Part shown: piece after piece, positions 20,011 through 26,243 of the stretch
Layout of the letters: every line of letters begins with the position of its first letter
Position numbering within the stretch: the stretch's first letter is position 1
Assembly: GCA_030692055.1 (NCBI GenBank)
Contig: JAUYCY010000163.1
Location: forward strand, 1 to 46,595
Reading direction: 5' to 3'
Source: Candidatus Omnitrophota bacterium
GTDB taxonomy: Bacteria > Omnitrophota > Koll11 > Duberdicusellales > 4484-171
Length of the DNA stretch: 46,595 bases
Position numbers and translations under genes: made by a program
The notes under the pieces: generated by a model
What the model saw: the letters and a program-made list of their open reading frames with translations, nothing else
Told to the model about the DNA's origin: nothing
Database searches by the model: none

Positions 20011-20832
20011 ATGAGATATTTATTTGCCGATTGGCAAAGACTGAAAGAAAGAATAAAGCGCAACCGCCCCTTTATATTCTTGGATTATGACGGCACCTTA
20101 ACCCCTATTGTTGAAACTCCTCAAAAAGCAATTCTTCCTGAGGAGACAAAAGAAATATTAATCCGATTATCAAGAAGGCCAAAATGTAAACTGGCAATTA
20201 TAAGCGGCAGGGCTTTAAAAGATATAAAAAAGCTTATAGGAATAAAAAATATCATTTATGCCGGCAATCATGGATTTGAACTCGAAGGCCCAAAAATTAA
20301 ATTCAAAAATTCATTTGCACAAAAATATCAAAAACTTTTCCGTAGGATAAAAGAAGATCTAGAAAATAAATTATCTAAAATTAAAGATGTATTTATAGAA
20401 GATAAAGGCTATTCACTAAGTCTTCATTACCGCTTAGTAAAAGAAGAAGATATCCCTTTGGTAAAAACCATTTTTCATGAAACGATTATAATTCCGTGCG
20501 TTAAGGGGCAACTAAAAATATTTATGGGTAAAAAAGTCTTTGAGATAAGGCTGCCTTCAGACTGGGACAAAGGAAAAGCTGTTTTATGGCTTTTAGCCAG
20601 GCAGCAGTTTGGTTTAAAGGACAATAAGGTTTTTCCTATTTATATAGGCGATGATATAACCGACGAGGATGCCTTCAAAGCCTTAAGAAATAAAGGGTTA
20701 ACCGTATTCGTGGGTAATCCTAAAAAATCGCAGGCAAATTATTACGTAAAAAATACTTGGGAAGTTAAAGAGTTCTTAGAAAAAATTTTAGAATTATATA
20801 ATACCAAATATGCCAAAGCCAATAAAGGCTAA
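20011..20832 (+). CDS. otsB: Trehalose-6-phosphate phosphatase
   Basis: A 273-residue HAD-family phosphatase that removes phosphate from trehalose-6-phosphate to give trehalose. Visible HAD motifs are FLDYDGTLTPIVETP (nucleophile and acid Asp), ISGRALKDI, GNHGFELEGP and YIGDDITDEDAFKAL. It starts 23 bp after the OtsA fusion with agagga before the ATG; a TTG directly upstream in frame is less likely. Its 3' end overlaps the DUF5752 gene by 23 bp. Confidence 0.95.
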   Translation: MRYLFADWQRLKERIKRNRPFIFLDYDGTLTPIVETPQKAILPEETKEILIRLSRRPKCKLAIISGRALKDIKKLIGIKNIIYAGNHGFELEGPKIKFKNSFAQKYQKLFRRIKEDLENKLSKIKDVFIEDKGYSLSLHYRLVKEEDIPLVKTIFHETIIIPCVKGQLKIFMGKKVFEIRLPSDWDKGKAVLWLLARQQFGLKDNKVFPIYIGDDITDEDAFKALRNKGLTVFVGNPKKSQANYYVKNTWEVKEFLEKILELYNTKYAKANKG

Positions 20833-21475
20833 AGAACCATTCAAGTTTTATACAAGGTTGCATTTGTCGGAATTAACTGGCTTGCGGGCATCTAATTTAA
20901 AGCAGCTAAAGGAGCTTATAAAAAAAGTTCCGGGATCCTGCATTTATCATCACACCCATCGGTTCTTGCAGCAGCACCAATATCTTTCTCCCGAGCCGCC
21001 CAATGATTTTGCCTATTGGGTGGCGCAAGCGTTGGGAGAAAAAGAGCTTGGAGAGAGGTTAGCCAGTATTGATACAATTCAATTCTCTACTATCCGTAGC
21101 CTACGGGATAAGATTACTAAAACCATTGAAGGCTATCTTAAAAATAACCCTTCAGCTAAATTGAAATTCGCGCATATAGGCGAAGAGTTTTATTTTATAA
21201 AAGCGGTAAGTTTTATACTACCCACAAATTACGTTGCCTATGATTTAGAGGGGTTTACGGATGTTTTGAAAAAAATAACTATAGATGCTATATATTTTCA
21301 TATTTTTGAAGCACGCCTGAGGCTTGAAAAAGGAGATAATGATTTTTCTAATTGGATAGAAACATCTATCGGGGATAAAGAATTAGCAGATGAAATTTCT
21401 AGGCTTGATCCTTACACCTACACATTGGAGGATTTAAGGAAAACGGTTATAAAAATAATAGAAAAAAGGATTTAG
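20810..21475 (+). CDS. DUF5752 family protein
   Basis: A 221-residue soluble protein resembling DUF5752, a family of unknown function that I recall next to TreT-type trehalose synthases. It is probably helical and has two similar halves: FKFYTRLHLSELTGLRASNLKQL with YHHTHRFLQQHQYLSPEPPNDFAYWVAQALGEKELGERLASID, then AISF-like text leading to YFHIFEARLRLEKGDNDFSNWIETSIGDKELADEISRLDPY. The repeated (D)FxxWxxxxxGxKELAxxxxxxD pattern suggests an internal duplication. It overlaps otsB and is 4 bp from the TreT-like gene, so it is probably tied to trehalose synthesis or its control. Confidence 0.75.
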   Translation: MPKPIKAKEPFKFYTRLHLSELTGLRASNLKQLKELIKKVPGSCIYHHTHRFLQQHQYLSPEPPNDFAYWVAQALGEKELGERLASIDTIQFSTIRSLRDKITKTIEGYLKNNPSAKLKFAHIGEEFYFIKAVSFILPTNYVAYDLEGFTDVLKKITIDAIYFHIFEARLRLEKGDNDFSNWIETSIGDKELADEISRLDPYTYTLEDLRKTVIKIIEKRI

Positions 21476-21479
21476 CAAG

Positions 21480-22691
21480 ATGGTAAAAATAGAAGATTAT
21501 ATTCCTATCGTTGGCCAGTCCATCATAGATGATTTAAGGCTACTGGGCGAGAAATTACAAGGTAAGGTTATTCAGAATATAAATTCCACTTCTTTGGGTG
21601 GCGGAGTCGCGGAAATTTTAAATAGAATGGTTCCGCTTTTAAAGAATTTAGGCGTAGATACGAGATGGGACTTGATAAAAGGAGGAGAGCAGTTTTTTGA
21701 AGTGACCAAAAAATTTCATAATGCTTTGCACGGGAAAAAAGAAGAAATAAGCAAGCGTGACTTTGATATTTTTTTAGAGGCCAGCCAGAAGAACATAGAA
21801 GAGCTAGATACTTACGGAGATATTATTTTTATACATGACCCGCAGCCAATAGCGTTGATTAAGAAAAAGACTTCTAACAAGTGGATTTGGCGTTGCCATA
21901 TAGACTTATCTAATCCGGATAGACATGTATGGAAATTTTTGACGGATTTTATAATTGACTATGATGCAACAGTATTTTCTTCACCAAGTTTCTCACAAAA
22001 GCTGCCGATAAGGCAGTTTTTAATTTCACCTTCTATCGACCCTTTAAGTGACAAAAATAAAGAATTACCTCAGGAGGTTATTGATTCGGTATTAAAAAAA
22101 TATAATATTTTAAAAAATAAACCAATTATTACCCAGATATCACGTTTTGACCGCTTGAAAGATCCTCTTGGAGTGATTGAGGCTTATCAACAAGTAAAGA
22201 GATATACAAGCTGTCAGCTTGTATTGGCCGGCGGCACTGCTACGGACGATCCGGAGGGTGTGCAAGTTTTTGAGGAGGTTAAAGAAAAAGCAAAAAAAGA
22301 TCAAGACATTCATGTTTTACTATTGCCACAAAACGATATAGAGGTAAATGCTTTACAGAGAGCATCGACCATTATCGTCCAAAAATCTATTAAGGAAGGT
22401 TTTGGCCTGACAGTTGCAGAGGCCTTGTGGAAAACAAAGCCAGTTGTTGCCTCTAGCGTAGGTGGAATTCCTTTACAAATAAAACATAAGCATTCGGGTT
22501 TACTCTGCCACTCTATTGATGGCGCCGCCTTTGCCTTAAAACAGCTGTTGAATAGTCCGGATTACGCTAAACAATTAGGCGAGAATGGCCGGGAGCATAT
22601 CCGCAACAACTTTTTAATTACCCGACACATTAAAGATTATATGCTCTTGTTTCTTTCTTTATACCATCCGGAAGATATCGTTTATCTATAG
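21480..22691 (+). CDS. treT: TreT-like trehalose synthase (GT4)
   Basis: A 403-residue GT-B glycosyltransferase of family GT4. TreT enzymes join nucleotide-glucose and glucose directly to trehalose, without a phosphorylated intermediate. Family features are INSTSLGGGVAEILNRMVPLLKNLGVDTRWDLIKGG at the N-terminus, FIHDPQPIALI, the C-terminal ISRFDRLKDPLGVIEAY, and EGFGLTVAEALWKTKPVVASSVGGIPLQI with the donor-binding Glu. It closes an operon that already encodes OtsA and OtsB, giving two routes to trehalose. Reaction direction in vivo could be synthetic or degradative. Confidence 0.88.
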   Translation: MVKIEDYIPIVGQSIIDDLRLLGEKLQGKVIQNINSTSLGGGVAEILNRMVPLLKNLGVDTRWDLIKGGEQFFEVTKKFHNALHGKKEEISKRDFDIFLEASQKNIEELDTYGDIIFIHDPQPIALIKKKTSNKWIWRCHIDLSNPDRHVWKFLTDFIIDYDATVFSSPSFSQKLPIRQFLISPSIDPLSDKNKELPQEVIDSVLKKYNILKNKPIITQISRFDRLKDPLGVIEAYQQVKRYTSCQLVLAGGTATDDPEGVQVFEEVKEKAKKDQDIHVLLLPQNDIEVNALQRASTIIVQKSIKEGFGLTVAEALWKTKPVVASSVGGIPLQIKHKHSGLLCHSIDGAAFALKQLLNSPDYAKQLGENGREHIRNNFLITRHIKDYMLLFLSLYHPEDIVYL

Positions 22692-22736
22692 TAATAAAAG
22701 AGATATTGCGATATCTAGATAAAAGGAGAAAGAATA

Positions 22737-22764
22737 TTGTAATGATAAAGAAATATGGTATATT
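22737..22764 (+). promoter_or_regulatory. Promoter of the PII/permease operon
   Basis: TTGTAA (22737-22742), 16-bp spacer, TATATT (22759-22764). Transcription would start about 22771, just before the second structured leader. Confidence 0.45.
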
Positions 22765-22788
22765 AAACTCAATGTAAATGGAAAAGTT

Positions 22789-22844
22789 CCGGGTCCGGAA
22801 ATAGAAATATTTTCGGAGGTTTTCTAGATGGTCGGGCCGCCATC
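22789..22844 (+). promoter_or_regulatory. Structured leader RNA, copy 2 (riboswitch candidate)
   Basis: Stem TCCGGAAA (22794-22801) with TTTTCGGA (22810-22817), then GGTTTTCTA and the block GATGGTCGGGCCGCCATC (22827-22844), identical to that of the trehalose leader. GATGG/CCATC competes with the terminator stem. Relative to copy 1 the first stem keeps pairing despite changes on both strands. Loop sequences differ, showing that pairing and the GATGGTCGGGCCGCCATC core are what is conserved. Confidence 0.7.
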
Positions 22845-22882
22845 TTGCATGTGAATGCAGGATGGCGGTCTTTTCTTTTATA
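22837..22882 (+). terminator. Intrinsic terminator in leader copy 2
   Basis: CCGCCATC (22837-22844) pairs with GATGGCGG (22861-22868), with inner GCAT/ATGC extension around GTGA, followed by TCTTTTCTTTTA. This is a strong rho-independent terminator, 36 bp before the PII-like gene, and its 5' strand is shared with the leader hairpin, as in transcription-attenuating riboswitches. Confidence 0.8.
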
Positions 22883-22917
22883 AAAATAAATTTTAGTTAT
22901 AACCAAAAGGAGGCAAT

Positions 22918-23208
22918 ATGAAAATGGTCATGATAGTATATAACGAAGCTATAGACGTTGAGGTAATGGAGGTTTTAGATGGATATGGTCTCGCCAACTA
23001 TACAAAGGTAACCCGCATATATGGAAAAGGAACAACTTCCGGAACTCACTTAGGGACTCAAGTTTGGCCAGGCCTAAACTATATTTTGTATGTAGCCTGC
23101 GATGATACTCAGGCAAAACAGGTGGTTTCTGGTATAACGAATTTGCGTAAGACTCTTGGTAGGGAAGGAGTTAAGGCTTTCGTTATGCCGCTGGAGCAAG
23201 TTACCTAA
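22918..23208 (+). CDS. PII-like regulatory protein
   Basis: A 96-residue protein of the PII-like ferredoxin-fold group, which form trimers binding nucleotides and often control a neighbouring transporter. Features are a beta-alpha-beta start MKMVMIVYNEAIDVEVMEVL, a glycine-rich loop (YGKGTTSGTHLGTQVWPGLN, in the T-loop/ligand region) and a C-terminal LRKTLGREGVKAFVMPLEQV. It is not a classical GlnB, as the uridylylated Tyr loop is missing. It has a strong ribosome site (aaaggagg) and sits upstream of tiny membrane proteins and a permease, which suggests it regulates that transport system. Confidence 0.75.
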   Translation: MKMVMIVYNEAIDVEVMEVLDGYGLANYTKVTRIYGKGTTSGTHLGTQVWPGLNYILYVACDDTQAKQVVSGITNLRKTLGREGVKAFVMPLEQVT

Positions 23209-23261
23209 TTTTACCGTTTTGATGGTATTTCTTATGGCGGTTTTTTATTGAAAGGAGACAT

Positions 23262-23360
23262 ATGGATAAATCAATGCGGTTTATATTTATTATATTGGGA
23301 GTTTGTATTTTAGCAGGAATATTGTGTGTAGTTTTTGTGGTTACTCACAATATTAGATAA
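23262..23360 (+). CDS. Micro membrane protein A (32 aa)
   Basis: ATG at 23262 after aaaggagaca, encoding MDKSMRFIFIILG followed by a hydrophobic segment to about residue 27 and a THNIR tail. It is one single-span helix with a basic N-terminus. I do not recognise it, but the good ribosome site and its place in a row of similar micro-genes support expression. Confidence 0.6.
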   Translation: MDKSMRFIFIILGVCILAGILCVVFVVTHNIR

Positions 23361-23373
23361 AGGGGGATGTGGA

Positions 23374-23493
23374 TTGAAACCGGGTGGTTTGATTTTTATA
23401 ATTATTTCGTGGAGCTTTATTGTCGGCATGCTTATTTTTGCTATAGCCGCATATTTAGAAAAGGGCTTGGTGGAGAGGATTCCAAGACATTAA
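23374..23493 (+). CDS. Micro membrane protein B (39 aa, TTG start)
   Basis: TTG at 23374 after aaagggggatg. The product begins MKPGGLIFIIISWSFIVGML, one membrane helix, then a charged tail EKGLVERIPRH. It is a paralogue of micro protein E (23791-23937), sharing the K..GxIFxIxSWSFIxG pattern, which supports both the TTG start and real coding. Confidence 0.65.
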   Translation: MKPGGLIFIIISWSFIVGMLIFAIAAYLEKGLVERIPRH

Positions 23494-23519
23494 AGCGGCT
23501 TAAGAAATAGGAGGCGTAG

Positions 23520-23639
23520 ATGTCGGTTAGAATATGGCAGTATTTAGGGGTGTTTGTTCTAATGGTTCTGTTTTCTTTATTATTTACTTCTACGAATAAT
23601 AGAGATCAAAAGGCTGAAAAAGGAAAGGATGTGAAATGA
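23520..23639 (+). CDS. Micro membrane protein C (39 aa)
   Basis: ATG at 23520 after aggaggcg, encoding MSVRIWQYLGVFVLMVLFSL, a single hydrophobic span, and a charged tail NNRDQKAEKGKDVK. Excellent ribosome site. Its stop overlaps the start of the following frame (ATGA). Unrecognised. Confidence 0.6.
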   Translation: MSVRIWQYLGVFVLMVLFSLLFTSTNNRDQKAEKGKDVK

Positions 23640-23775
23640 CAGGGAATTTAGTGCGGGATTGGCCTGTGCTGGTGTTGTCTTTTTGGACATGGTCAGTAAT
23701 TACGAAAAAATCGGCGGCCACCTCACTAATGTTGCCCAAAAAGTCATAGAAGACCTGCAGTGGGATAAAAATTAG
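23638..23775 (+). pseudogene. PhoU-like C-terminal remnant
   Basis: One frame, open from just after a stop at 23632, reads GLACAGVVFLDMVSNYEKIG then GHLTNVAQKVIEDLQWDKN and stops at 23775. This resembles the last helix of a PhoU-like domain, as at the end of Na/Pi cotransporters (sG..FLDMLrNyErIGdH..NIA). The rest of the domain is absent. A second frame, ATG at 23636, gives a 37-residue peptide MTGNLVRDWPVLVLS... with weak likeness to micro protein F; I think it is less likely to be a gene. Read as a decayed transporter fragment or a tiny stand-alone helix. Confidence 0.5.
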
Positions 23776-23790
23776 CGAAAGGGGTAAACT

Positions 23791-23937
23791 ATGAAACTAG
23801 CCGGTTGGATATTTATGATACTTTCGTGGAGCTTTATTATAGGCTTAGCGACCTTTTGCTTTAGGACAATATTTAAACAAGGGCTTGACGGAGAAGTTTC
23901 TGAAAAAACTTCAAAAAAATCAAAAAATAGGAGGTAA
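23791..23937 (+). CDS. Micro membrane protein E (48 aa)
   Basis: ATG at 23791 after gaaaggggta. It begins MKLAGWIFMILSWSFIIGLA, one membrane helix, and ends in a Lys/Ser-rich tail. It is paralogous to micro protein B, with the WSFI(I/V)G core conserved. Small single-span subunits accompany some secondary transporters, for example the MetS-type partners of NSS transporters, which is a possible analogy. Confidence 0.65.
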   Translation: MKLAGWIFMILSWSFIIGLATFCFRTIFKQGLDGEVSEKTSKKSKNRR

Positions 23938-23943
23938 TTCAAA

Positions 23944-24087
23944 ATGATGACAAATATGTCTTCTGATTGGGCAGTATTAGTTATTGTAATAGCATTTTTT
24001 TCTCTTATTATTTATGCAATAATTCATGGTAGATTACAGCAGAGAAAGAACAAGACGGAACAAAATCAAGGAAACAACAAAAAATAG
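23944..24087 (+). CDS. Micro membrane protein F (47 aa)
   Basis: ATG at 23944 after taggaggt, encoding MMTNMSSDWAVLVIVIAFFS, a single membrane helix, then HGRLQQRKNKTEQNQGNNKK, a polar tail. It ends 5 bp before the permease gene, so it is likely translated with it. Topology would place the tail in the cytoplasm. Confidence 0.65.
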   Translation: MMTNMSSDWAVLVIVIAFFSLIIYAIIHGRLQQRKNKTEQNQGNNKK

Positions 24088-24092
24088 TAACT

Positions 24093-25364
24093 ATGAATAA
24101 AGCGACTATTTCTTTGCTAATCTTTCTTTGCGCTTATATTTTATTTATATTCTTGCCTAAGAGAAGAACTAGCGTAGCTATTGGTGCAAGCCTTTTGCTT
24201 CTTGTGGCTAAAACCGTTACTCTAAAAGAGGCATTCTTTGCTATCAATTGGAATGTTATGGGTATTTTTGTCGGGACACTTGTAGTGGCAAATATCTTTA
24301 TGGAAAGCCGCGTTCCGGCTTACCTTGCTGAAATTATTGTTGATAAAGCGAAAAATACTACCTGGGCAATATTATTAATTTGTGTTTTAACAGGTTTCAT
24401 TTCGGCATTCGTTGAAAACGTAGCTACTGTTTTAATCGTCGCTCCTATCGCCTTGTCATTAGCTAAAAAAATAAAATTGAACCCGATCAAAATGATGATT
24501 GCTATTGCTATATCAAGTAACCTGCAAGGAGCAGCAACTTTAATCGGAGACCCGCCCAGTATGCTTTTAGCTGGTTATTCCAAAATGAACTTTGGAGATT
24601 TTTTCTTTTATAAAGGGCGCCCCAGTATATTTTTTGCAGTTGAAATAGGAGCATTAGCCTCGTTCTTTGTGTTGTATTCTATATTCAGAAAACAAAGGGG
24701 AAAACCAGCATTTATTTCTGTCGAAAGAGTAAAATCTTGGGTCCCAACCATTATTTTAGTAGGCATGATTGCCCTTTTGGTTCTTTCTTCATTTTTTGAT
24801 ACAGGATTCACTTATATGGCGGGTATTATTTGCACGATTACCGGCATTGTTTCTATACTTTGGGAGAAATTCATTAATAAGACTCCCGTCTTAGATGGGA
24901 TAAAGGCCTTAGATTGGGAAACTACCTTTTTTCTTATGGGTGTTTTTATTCTAGTTGGAAGTATCACTATTACCGGATGGATTGAAGTAGTTTCGACGTT
25001 TCTTTCGGGTTTGGTCGGAAATAATATATTCGTCGGCTACACCTTACTTGTTTTCGTTTCAGTCTTTCTTTCCGCTTTTATAGATAATGTTCCTTTCTTG
25101 GCAACAATGCTTCCGGTAGCAATTGCTATGGCAAACAAATTACATGTAAACCCGGCGTTATTTCTTTTTGGATTATTAATTGGCGCAAGTTTAGGAGGTA
25201 ATATCACTCCTATCGGCGCTTCTGCAAATATTGTTGCCTGTGGCCTACTTAAAAAAGAAGGCTATACAATCAAATTTAAAGATTTCATGAAAATTGGTCT
25301 ACCTTTTACTTTTGCCGCAGTTACTACTGCTTATTTATTCATTTGGTTAGTCTGGAGTAGATGA
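24093..25364 (+). CDS. ArsB/NhaD-type permease (IT superfamily)
   Basis: A 423-residue integral membrane protein with about 11-12 helices, related to ArsB, NhaD-type Na+/H+ antiporters and SLC13 carriers. The two inverted repeats each carry a substrate-loop motif: FVENVATVLIVAPIA in the first half and FIDNVPFLATMLPVAIA in the second. GDPPSMLLAGY and GGNITPIGASANIVA mark the two re-entrant regions. The context (sodium-type leader RNA, PII-like regulator) favours a cation antiporter over arsenite export, but the substrate cannot be read from sequence. No arsR or arsC is nearby. Confidence 0.85.
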   Translation: MNKATISLLIFLCAYILFIFLPKRRTSVAIGASLLLLVAKTVTLKEAFFAINWNVMGIFVGTLVVANIFMESRVPAYLAEIIVDKAKNTTWAILLICVLTGFISAFVENVATVLIVAPIALSLAKKIKLNPIKMMIAIAISSNLQGAATLIGDPPSMLLAGYSKMNFGDFFFYKGRPSIFFAVEIGALASFFVLYSIFRKQRGKPAFISVERVKSWVPTIILVGMIALLVLSSFFDTGFTYMAGIICTITGIVSILWEKFINKTPVLDGIKALDWETTFFLMGVFILVGSITITGWIEVVSTFLSGLVGNNIFVGYTLLVFVSVFLSAFIDNVPFLATMLPVAIAMANKLHVNPALFLFGLLIGASLGGNITPIGASANIVACGLLKKEGYTIKFKDFMKIGLPFTFAAVTTAYLFIWLVWSR

Positions 25365-25428
25365 TTTATTGTAGAACAACCGCGATAAGTATAGGTATTT
25401 GGGATATAGAACCCCGCGTAAATTTTTC

Positions 25429-25457
25429 TTGACACATTTGGCTTTCTAAGGTATATA
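25429..25457 (+). promoter_or_regulatory. Promoter of the pyr operon
   Basis: TTGACA (25429-25434), a 17-bp spacer and TATATA (25452-25457), close to consensus. Transcription would begin about 25464, directly before the PyrR-binding hairpin. Confidence 0.75.
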
Positions 25458-25465
25458 CTTAAAAA

Positions 25466-25500
25466 GCCTTTAAGTCGGTCCAGTGAGGCCGGCAAGGACA
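25466..25500 (+). promoter_or_regulatory. PyrR-binding loop of pyr attenuator
   Basis: The RNA hairpin has a lower stem CCTT/AAGG (25467-25470 with 25494-25497), a small bulge and an upper stem GTCGGTC/GGCCGGC closed by the loop. The sequence TCCAGTGAGGCC fits the known PyrR recognition core UCCNGNGAGGY. PyrR bound to UMP would stabilise this anti-antiterminator and favour the terminator downstream, reducing pyr expression when pyrimidines are plentiful. Confidence 0.85.
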
Positions 25501-25540
25501 ATTATGGATATAATAATAGGTAATACTATAGAAACAAGAC

Positions 25541-25571
25541 CCCGCACAGAAGAGTGCGGGTTTTCTTTTTT
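25541..25571 (+). terminator. pyr leader terminator
   Basis: CCCGCAC (25541-25547), loop AGAAGA and GTGCGGG (25554-25560), followed by TTTTCTTTTTT. A textbook intrinsic terminator between the PyrR-binding hairpin and pyrR; it should respond to PyrR. Confidence 0.9.
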
Positions 25572-25572
25572 A

Positions 25573-25680
25573 TAAAGAGATTACACTGATTTAAGAAATC
25601 CTGCCTGCGGTAGGCAGGGATTACACTGATTTAATATGGAAAATCTGTGTAATCTTTCTTTCAATCTGTGTAATCAAATG
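25573..25680. repeat. CAGATTACAC-type repeat before pyrR
   Basis: Contains CCTGCCTGCGGTAGGCAGG (25600-25618) and a 37-bp stretch (25619-25655, starting GATTACACTGATTTAATATG) that is identical to 35969-36005 before dcd/dut. Both copies end with GTAATCAAATG just before the gene start. Confidence 0.85.
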
Positions 25681-25694
25681 CGAACGAAGGGAGT

Positions 25695-26243
25695 ATGGAG
25701 AATTTTAAAGAAAAAGCAGCGATCCTTACGCAAGACGAATTAAAAAGAACACTTTACCGGCTCGCCCACCAGATTCTGGAAACTAACCCCAATCTTAGCG
25801 AATTGGTTTTAATAGGTATTCAGACCCGAGGAGTATACTTGGCTAAAAGGATTCAGGCAATTCTTAACGAAATAGGCGCACTGGAAGTCCCCCTGGGCGT
25901 TCTCGACATAACACTTTACCGCGACGACCTAACTGCTATCGGTACAAACCCGCTTGTTAAAGCAACACAAATAGATTTCGATTTAAACGGTAAAACAATG
26001 GTATTGATAGATGATGTATTGTTCACCGGTAGAACTATCCGTGCGGCCCTAAACGCGATGATGGATTTTGGCAGACCTACAAAAGTTGAACTCTTAGTTT
26101 TAATTGACCGTGGCCACAGAGAGCTACCCATACGCGCTGATTATGTTGGTAAAAACATACCCACAGCTAAAGATGAAACTGTCAGGGTATGTTTAGAAGA
26201 AGTTGACGGAAGAGACGAGGTTGTGATAGGTGAAAAAATCTAA
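25695..26243 (+). CDS. pyrR: Bifunctional pyr operon regulator/uracil phosphoribosyltransferase PyrR
   Basis: PyrR binds pyr leader RNA in response to UMP/UTP and has uracil phosphoribosyltransferase activity. The 182-residue protein shows the RNA-binding and PRTase features: IGIQTRGVYLAKRI, LDITLYRDDL, the PRPP loop VLIDDVLFTGRTIRAAL and VLIDRGHRELPIRADYVGKNIPT. The matching PyrR-binding leader lies directly upstream, so it is autoregulated. A good ribosome site (gaagggag) precedes the ATG. It overlaps pyrB by 14 bp. Confidence 0.97.
   Translation: MENFKEKAAILTQDELKRTLYRLAHQILETNPNLSELVLIGIQTRGVYLAKRIQAILNEIGALEVPLGVLDITLYRDDLTAIGTNPLVKATQIDFDLNGKTMVLIDDVLFTGRTIRAALNAMMDFGRPTKVELLVLIDRGHRELPIRADYVGKNIPTAKDETVRVCLEEVDGRDEVVIGEKI

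Noticed and set aside
23209..23261. Terminator between the PII-like gene and micro protein A
   Set aside because: Only four pairs (ACCG/CGGT) flank a loose loop before TTTTTT; too weak to call.
23636..23749. 37-residue micro-protein frame MTGNLVRDWPVLVLS
   Set aside because: The overlapping frame has PhoU-like sequence to its end; likeness to micro protein F is short and may be chance, so I kept only the remnant call.
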